Source: Lunularia cruciata
Taxonomy: Eukaryota; Streptophyta; Marchantiopsida; Lunulariales; Lunulariaceae
Direction of reading: 5' to 3'
DNA: 64,000 nucleotides
Assembly: GCA_948567375.1 (NCBI GenBank)
Contig: OX419757.1
Location: 56,172,001-56,236,000, forward strand
The position numbers were made by a program, and so were the translations under genes. The notes under the pieces were generated by a model. It had not been told where the DNA came from. It ran no database searches and saw only the letters and a list, made by a program, of their open reading frames with translations. Shown here in pieces: positions 58,691 to 64,000 of the stretch; position 1 is the stretch's first letter; each line of letters opens with the position of its first letter.

Positions 58691-59651
58691 TTATCTTTCT
58701 CTTTTCTCTCAATCTTTTTTTATGTTTTTGGATCCTCTCAACACTCTCTTCAATTCTATTCTAAACTCCATTTTCCTCAAATCCACCACTACAATCACCT
58801 TAAACCCTTGGGAAACCTTGTATAGCCTTAACTTCCACTCTTGATGACCATCCATGTTCCCAAGATGAGTTTAAACACTCAAATATGCTTTTGGTTATTC
58901 TCACATTCCTCATGCATGGGATCTCAATTCTCTAAACTTGACCATTCTTCACAATGTCACTCAATGCTCTCAATTGGTATGTCACAATCCTCTAAAATTT
59001 TTTACACTTAGTTGAAACCTAGGACATCCTTCCCTAAAAAATTCTTGATCTTTTCATTGAGCCATTTGACCTATACATCTTTCTATTCAACACATATGTT
59101 CAGATTTGATCTGAAAACCACCCCTACTTTAGAAACTTGTAACTTTTTGCATAAAAATAATCTCTCTCTAATTCTTTGGCCAAAAGGTAGAATACTATGC
59201 ACTTAATGTTTTAGAAAATTTCAAAATAATCCATTGAAAATTGAATGGCAAACTCTGTACAATTTTCCAAAGAGCATGCGATTTTGAGAGCATTTAACTG
59301 TATCAAATTTCAAAAATTCTAGCTTAGTGCATGTAATAGCTCTCATAATAATTCTAAGTATGCTAATTGAAGGATAAACCAAGCTATCATACGTAAAAAT
59401 TTCAAGTTCAGATCTAAAACATGAGATTTTGCCCAAAATCACCATAATCTTCAAAATCTACAATCCACCTTGTACAATCTCTCCAAATCCTCTCATGTGT
59501 ACAAGATGTACAATATCACCTCAAAGAAATGATAATAAACTACAGGATCTAAAAATAGGTCTTGGTTCTCTAACATAAGTTTAGCTTTCTCCTCTCCTAA
59601 TGTTCATTCCAAGTGAACTCTCATAACATCCTTCTATTTAATATAAAATTG
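58691..59651. other. Leader of element B, then unexplained sequence at the broken junction
   Basis: To about 58,930 this is likely leader of element B. From there to 59,650 neither the expected 5' LTR nor methyltransferase sequence of D is found. The stretch is AT-rich without recognised genes. The missing middle part of the DNMT (roughly 150-200 codons) was lost here. Confidence 0.5.
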
Positions 59652-60000
59652 TACACGGAATTGCCAGTCTCGGACGGTGGTAATAGCTGATAGATCACCT
59701 ATGGCAATGGTGAACCTTATTGGACAGCCTAGAGCTGCTTTACCTACACTTATGAGTTTCCTAAACTCCCATGCTTATTGAGAATGAGGTATTGGATTTG
59801 TTTGGGACTCCTAGATATAGTTGTTGGTGGAGCCCAATACTAATAAGAGGGAGCAGGCAATGGGTTTTTGTACCAATATTACCATTGTGATAGTAATGTT
59901 AGAGGCATCCATGCATTAGATGTAAGGTCAAGCTATGGACCTAAATTTTTTGACTTGGATTGTGAGCCTTGGCTTGGCATCACCACTTGAATACTTGTGA
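59652..60000 (+). pseudogene. C5 cytosine-DNA methyltransferase domain of element D, C-terminal part
   Basis: One frame with stops only reads ADRSPMAMVNLIGQPRAALP and TLMSFLNSHAY (59,681-59,772), then GIGFVWDS and LLVEPNTNKREQAMGF (about 59,785-59,860). It continues through an LEAS segment to GQAMDLNFLTWIVSL (59,926-59,970). The EP...RE..MGF block matches motif IX and its surroundings, where methyltransferases have 'R.lt.rE.arlqgFp'. GQAMDLN corresponds to motif X (usually GNAV). Stops sit where CGA or CAG is expected. This is the other half of the domain begun at 51,641; the sequence from motif IV through the target-recognition start is missing. Confidence 0.75.
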
Positions 60001-60614
60001 GCTCTATGCATATCAACAATTCAGGCACATGTTGGGAGTGATGGACCAAGAGGCTAGGGTATTCTTAGGAAATAATTAGGAGTAACTAGTGAGAGTGGTC
60101 TACTTGGGGTCCATCCAGGTGAGCATGTTCTACTTGGGTTACACCCTTGGTCTACTTGGGATGTAGTTAGAGGATGTATGGAGCTTGTAGCCAAAGTAGA
60201 TGGAGTTTCCACACTAAGATTGGGAACTCTAGTGGTTAGAGCATGACATTATTGCTCCCAAGGGCCCAGTGTAGCAACTAGCTAGTACGTCTTACACTCC
60301 TACATCAATTATGGAGGATACTTGGGAGCCAAACATGGGATCCAAGCTTACAAGAGGGTAAAGATTGGGAGTTTAGAGGTTCTTGAGGAGCTACATGAGT
60401 TGTTTCACCTTTAGCATGAAGGATTTGGGTGCTCTAAAAGGACTTGGTATTTGGATTGAGCTTATTATTGATAGATTAGTTTTTTGACATCCCTATAGAT
60501 ATAGTGACATGGAAAGAGCATTGATTCAAAGTCAGAATAGAGTCCTTTTTGAGGTTGGTTTGGTGGAGATTTCACATGGAGATTGTGCTTGGTTGATCAT
60601 GAATTTTTGGAGCA
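60001..60614 (+). other. Element D segment with reverse transcriptase mostly missing
   Basis: Between DNMT and RNase H I cannot find RT motifs such as a YxDD block. Pieces such as VMDQEARVFLGNN (60,040) and VLEELHELFHL (60,390) may belong to linker or the first RT residues. A deletion of most of the RT domain (about 500-700 bp) is implied. Confidence 0.45.
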
Positions 60615-60888
60615 ACTAGTCGCTCCAACAACTCAATGGAAGTGAAGTATAGTTCATATGAGAGAATGTGCTTGGTAGTAGTATGGGAAGTAACATATTT
60701 CATATGCTACCAATTTGGTAACTCTTTTATCATTGATCATTAATCATTGAAGTGGTTGATAGAGGATGATAAGCTTTCAAAGAAGCTTGCACGATGGGCT
60801 TGGATTTTACAAAAGTATGATTTCATAGTTATTCACAAACTTGGAGTGGTGAACCATGATGTAGATGGGTTGGGTAGAAACCCATGAT
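60615..60888 (+). pseudogene. RNase H of element D
   Basis: A single frame reads NNSMEVKYSSYERMCLVVVW, then YQFGNSFIIDHxSLKWLIED, KLARWAWILQKYDFIVIHKL and VVNHDVDGLGRNP. These match the 'Y...E.ECLAVVW...F.L.TDHQPLKWL', 'L.RWAL.LQEYDF.V.HR.G..N..ADGLSRNP' pattern of Ty3/gypsy RNase H almost block by block. There is one internal stop (TAA where CAA is expected, 60,741). It would degrade the RNA strand of the replication hybrid. Confidence 0.88.
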
Positions 60889-61129
60889 CCAACCAATAGG
60901 ATCAGATCTAAGCATGTTATCATGGTGAAACAAATGAAGAGATGGTGCAAGATTGGCATACATCTACCTTTTTATGTATATTTTTTGAGGCCTTGGTGGT
61001 ATCTTTCTCAGCACATACAAGAGGAGTTATTGAGGCCACTTATCTAGAGGGTGGATATATTGGTACTGGTCAGCAAGAAATGCATGATGAATCTTAATGA
61101 TGGATTATCTTCGGACTTGTGTTGTGGGT

Positions 61130-61890
61130 AGCGTAGTTGGTGCCAAAGAGAGAAACCATGTTCTTCTGCAAGCCATGTGGTTTAGATTGAAGGGTAGATA
61201 TCTTCTTTGTGTATGGGAGGATGGTAGAGTGAAAGTAGTACCACTTCCATCTTAGAGACCATATTTGGTATATCATGCTCATGAGGAGCTAGCACATTTT
61301 GGGGTAAAACATACATATAACTTACTCTAGAGTCATTGGTGGCATGGTATGCAGACCAATGTATAATAGTTTGTTGCCAAATGTGTGGTTTGTGACCAAG
61401 TTAGAGCATCATTTAATCCTCCTACACTATAGTTACACCCATTACCTATCTTGGGATTGGGTTAATATTGGAGCTTAAACTTTGCTGGACCTCTACCATT
61501 GATTGTGAGACATCATTGGGATGTTTTAGTTATGGTGGAGTACTTCTCCAAGTGGGTTGAGTTGGTAGCACTTCTTAACAAGTCTAGTGAAAGGATGGCT
61601 TACTTGTTCTTGGATCGGGTTCTAAGTCATTTTGGTGCACCAATTGAGGTTTTGACTAATTAGGATACAAAATTCTTGGAGGAATTTTAGGTCTTGTGTG
61701 GCAAGACCTTGATTGATCATTGTACTACCTCACATGATCACCATGAGGTAGATGGCTTGGTAGAGAGAGTGGGTCAGATGGTGAAGAGAGGATTTAGGGT
61801 TTGCACAAAGCTTACTTGGGAGATTGGGATCTTCATTTACCTTGGTTGGCCATGGGCTATCGGTTCAGTTGGCAAGCTTCTTTAGCATCC
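61130..61890 (+). pseudogene. Integrase of element D
   Basis: The zinc domain is YHAHEELAHFGVKHTY...HWWHGM...CVVC (61,276-61,404), keeping HHCC. The core has WSLNFAGPLPL (about 61,468; catalytic Asp now Asn), FSKWVELVALLNKS, HFGAPIEVLTNxDTKFLEEF (about 61,632; second Asp now Asn) and HHEVDGLVERVGQMVKRGFR (about 61,740; Glu kept). About ten stops are present, again mostly in place of CAA, CAG or CGA. The GAPxEVL and ADGLVER patterns identify a Ty3/gypsy integrase distinct from those in A, B and C. Confidence 0.88.
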
Positions 61891-62089
61891 TTCTCTCTTT
61901 ACTTTCTACTTTATGGATGAGATCCAAATTTACCTGCAACCATTCATTTGTGATGCTACTATGGGTGAGTGCATGTTCTCAATGGATAGAGATCTTTCAC
62001 AAAGTGATGCCAATGACCTTTGAGAACTTAGCAATTGCTTAGCATAGGGATACTTTATGCTTCACTATTATTCAAGAGGGTTATGGACA

Positions 62090-62480
62090 CTCAATCCATC
62101 AATTTCATCCAAGTGACTATATATATCTATAGCATATTGCATTGATGACACTTGATGTTATTATAAGATGCACTATCTTGAGAGTGTGTGAATTTTTGCC
62201 TTCCAAAGTCCTCATGTTAGAAGGAGATGATGATATTTTTTGAAAGGATCATGTGCACAATTATGCACCATGCCGCCTTTCAAACGTTGATGGCACTATA
62301 GACCCAAGCTTGGCACTTGTAGATATAGGCTTGTGGTGTATGTTATGTGGCTTCTCTGGTAGAGCTATGACTATATTGGTGTGTGATAGTTGTTTGAAAG
62401 GATGTCATATGGCATGTTTGACCCCTTCTCTCATGGTGGTTCCTCAAGGACAATGGTTATGTTCTACATGTACTTGACCT
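62090..62480 (+). pseudogene. C-terminal tail of element D polyprotein with PHD finger
   Basis: The frame starts HQFHPSDYIYL, the post-integrase 'F..GDYVYL' block, and passes RVCEFLPSKVLMLEGDDDIF and HNYAPCRLSNVDGTIDPSLA without a frameshift. It ends in CMLCGF...LVCDSCLKGCHMAC and VPQGQWLCSTC before a stop at 62,476-62,478. Spacing Cys-x2-Cys, Cys-x2-Cys, a His-x2-Cys pair and a final Cys-x2-Cys, plus the conserved Trp two residues before the last pair, is that of a PHD finger. PHD fingers often read histone H3 tails, so the domain may have steered integration to certain chromatin, as chromodomains do in other gypsy elements. That role is an inference. This last part is open over 75 codons. 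Confidence 0.82.
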
Positions 62481-62646
62481 ACAATTAGTTCACCCTTTAT
62501 GTGGTATAGATTGCATATAGGTGACTAACATTGGGGCTTGATAGCACGTGGCCTATTGATCCTTGCCCACCATAGGGCATAATACATACTTGGAGTAGAT
62601 GGCTTTTAGAGTTAGAAGGACCCAATTGCCAGCTAGGAGGTGATTG

Positions 62647-63001
62647 TAACACTATAGCATTCATATATGACTTTTGTGTGAGTTATGCTTCTATAGTGTA
62701 TGATGTTGTGTAGTGATGCACAACAACTTTCATGACATTTGTAGTGCCAAAGCTAGTTTTCATAGATGCTAGAGTGGTAGTGTTGGTAGTCATAGGTATT
62801 TTGGTAGCTACTCATGGATTACTTGTTTGCAGTCCAATTCATATTAAGGTTATTGATCACATGGTAGGACCCACCAGCTAGAGTGGGTATGGCTAGACTA
62901 TAATCAGTGCATAATTATTAGTAGATTACTGAGTGAAGGAATGAGTATAGATCTCATTTGAGTGTGACTTGAGTGGAAGAATGAACTGATTATTACGACA
63001 T
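62647..63001 (+). repeat. 3' LTR of element D
   Basis: Begins TGTAACACTATAGC and ends ...TATTACGACA. Shares several blocks with 45,003-45,444. Directly after it, at 63,002-63,100, its first part recurs (TGTTAGAATTCATGTATGAC, then TGTGCTTCTATAATATATG). Confidence 0.72.
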
Positions 63002-64000
63002 GTTAGAATTCATGTATGACTTTTCTGTAAGTTGTGCTTCTATAATATATGATGTTGACAATAGTGTATGTTGTGTAGAAATGTATATATGCACACCAAA
63101 GCATAAAAAGGTGTGTTAAGGTATCTAAGGATAGTCAAGGTGTGTAATGGTTCTCCTTGCACTTAGAAGTAGCGTTCACTACTACTCTTATGACTATCCT
63201 TAGATACCTTTGTCCCTCTAGTGATTGAACTTTTTGGGCACCTTCATCACCATTTTGACAGTCTCCTCAAGGATGCAACAAGGGATTTTTTGTAGAGGAG
63301 AAGGGCACAAGCTATCTCTCCAACCATGATCACATCCTATTAACTACATCACATATTAGTCACTTTATGACATGCTCAAGCTTTGGGTCTTCACTGACAA
63401 GCAATTGCAATGTGCACACCCAACATGGCTATCCCTCCTCACTTACTAGACATACTATTGGAGGACCTCTACAACACAATTCAAGAGTAGACGACACTCT
63501 CATTAATGTCTTGCATTGACTACTAAATTAATTGCTTTGGGATATTTTCCTATATCCTACTAAGGCCCTTGTAATTGACAAATGGTCACTTGACAAGGCA
63601 TACTCATAGAAAATACAACTTGAAGAGAAGCTATCAAATGTGGACGTGACCCATTTAAGAGGTGGATATATAGTTTTAGCTACAAACATTTTAATTGTTT
63701 TTATGGTAAATTTTGAGCACAGATGTAAACCTTAACTTTAATAACCCCTACATGTAGATAAAGGGCTTTTGATTAAAAAGTGATAGATACTTATGGGCAA
63801 GATAGTGATATCTGTTACAAAAATTATGGGTTGTCATCAAATTATATTTCAGATACTAGAATGCTTCTATAAATTGAAATATAGATGACCATAGATGTTT
63901 TACATGGAGTTTAAGTTAGGTACATTTATAGGTGGTCCAATAAGTCCAAAGCACTCATATCATGACAAGAATTAGGTGCTAAGTAAGGTTATCAATAATT
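63002..64000. other. Second partial D-type LTR start, then spacer
   Basis: Up to about 63,100 the sequence repeats the first ~100 bp of the D LTR. The rest has no recognised gene. It includes a perfect 20-bp inverted repeat (63,118-63,137 and 63,191-63,210) with a 53-bp loop. Confidence 0.6.

Larger units (their letters stand above)
52045..58930 (-). mobile_element. Element B: Ty3/gypsy retrotransposon of the A family, inserted in D
   Basis: Minus-strand copy of the same family as element A. It has a 701-bp 3' LTR at 52,045-52,745, integrase, RNase H, RT, protease and gag reaching about 58,690. No 5' LTR was found where expected (about 58,930-59,640), so this end is deleted or replaced, together with part of element D. 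Two secondary insertions are present: a solo LTR in gag (57,109-57,847) and ~550 bp of unknown DNA in the integrase tail (about 53,120-53,670). Reading frames are somewhat better kept than in A. Confidence 0.88.
45003..63001 (+). mobile_element. Element D: Ty3/gypsy retrotransposon carrying a DNA methyltransferase and a PHD finger
   Basis: Similar LTR sequences at 45,003-45,444 and 62,647-63,001 bracket plus-strand remains in the order gag (47,280-48,700), a Gly-rich and Cys-containing segment, C5-DNMT N-terminal part (to 52,044), DNMT C-terminal part (59,652-60,000), RNase H (60,615-60,888), integrase (61,130-61,890) and PHD finger (62,330-62,477). Two later insertions split it: a solo 2.2-kb LTR (48,739-50,955) and element B on the opposite strand (52,045 to about 58,930). 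Without them it would be about 8-9 kb. Most breaks are simple stops of the C-to-T kind, so long single frames can still be followed. RT itself is largely missing. Confidence 0.78.

Noticed and set aside
1-64000. tRNA, rRNA, CRISPR arrays, bacterial-type operons, ribosome-binding sites and terminators
   Set aside because: None seen by eye; the window is nuclear plant repeat DNA. A tRNAscan or Infernal run would be needed to exclude decayed tRNA-derived SINEs.

Overview
The window looks like intergenic DNA from a land plant with a very large, transposon-filled genome. A gymnosperm is my best guess: the DNA is AT-rich, CpG is depleted nearly everywhere, Ty3/gypsy remains are old and nested, plant-type telomere repeats occur inside, and a Penelope-like element is present. 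Almost every coding trace is dead. Many in-frame stops are TAG, TGA or TAA where CAG, CGA or CAA is expected, the usual mark of methyl-cytosine decay. No complete host gene, rRNA, tRNA or CRISPR array was seen.

Left part (1-20,000). A decayed Penelope-like reverse transcriptase lies at 886-2,090. Element A, a Ty3/gypsy retrotransposon on the + strand, fills 3,266-9,670 with ~700-bp LTRs, gag, protease, RT, RNase H and integrase. Two copies of an unrecognised, probably transposon-borne coding family follow in inverted orientation (about 11,150-13,520 on - and 16,130-19,025 on +), then a ~41-bp degenerate minisatellite.

Middle (20,000-42,000). A 2.2-kb LTR (20,036-22,209) precedes gag and integrase remains of gypsy element C. 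An AT-rich stretch leads to an isolated open exon (27,141-27,584) that I do not recognise. Next come members of a PIF/Harbinger-type DNA transposon family: two non-autonomous copies (27,597-29,165 and 40,347-41,330), a tandem array of their right ends, and what may be one ~8-kb autonomous copy (31,771-39,783). That copy would carry a DDE transposase and, facing it, a Myb/SANT-like coiled-coil gene, as in two-gene Harbinger elements. Between the array and this copy is a CpG-retaining segment (29,937-31,420) of unknown, possibly organellar, origin.

Right part (45,000-63,000). Element D is the main find. It is a Ty3/gypsy element whose polyprotein remains include gag, a C5 cytosine-DNA methyltransferase (DNMT) domain, RNase H, integrase and a C-terminal PHD finger. 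It was later broken by a solo 2.2-kb LTR (48,739-50,955) and by element B, an A-family gypsy element on the - strand (52,045 to about 58,930). Element B entered exactly at the DNMT catalytic Pro-Cys motif and itself carries a solo LTR in gag. Retrotransposons with captured DNMTs are known from charophyte algae and dinoflagellates; a decayed copy in what looks like a seed-plant genome deserves follow-up.
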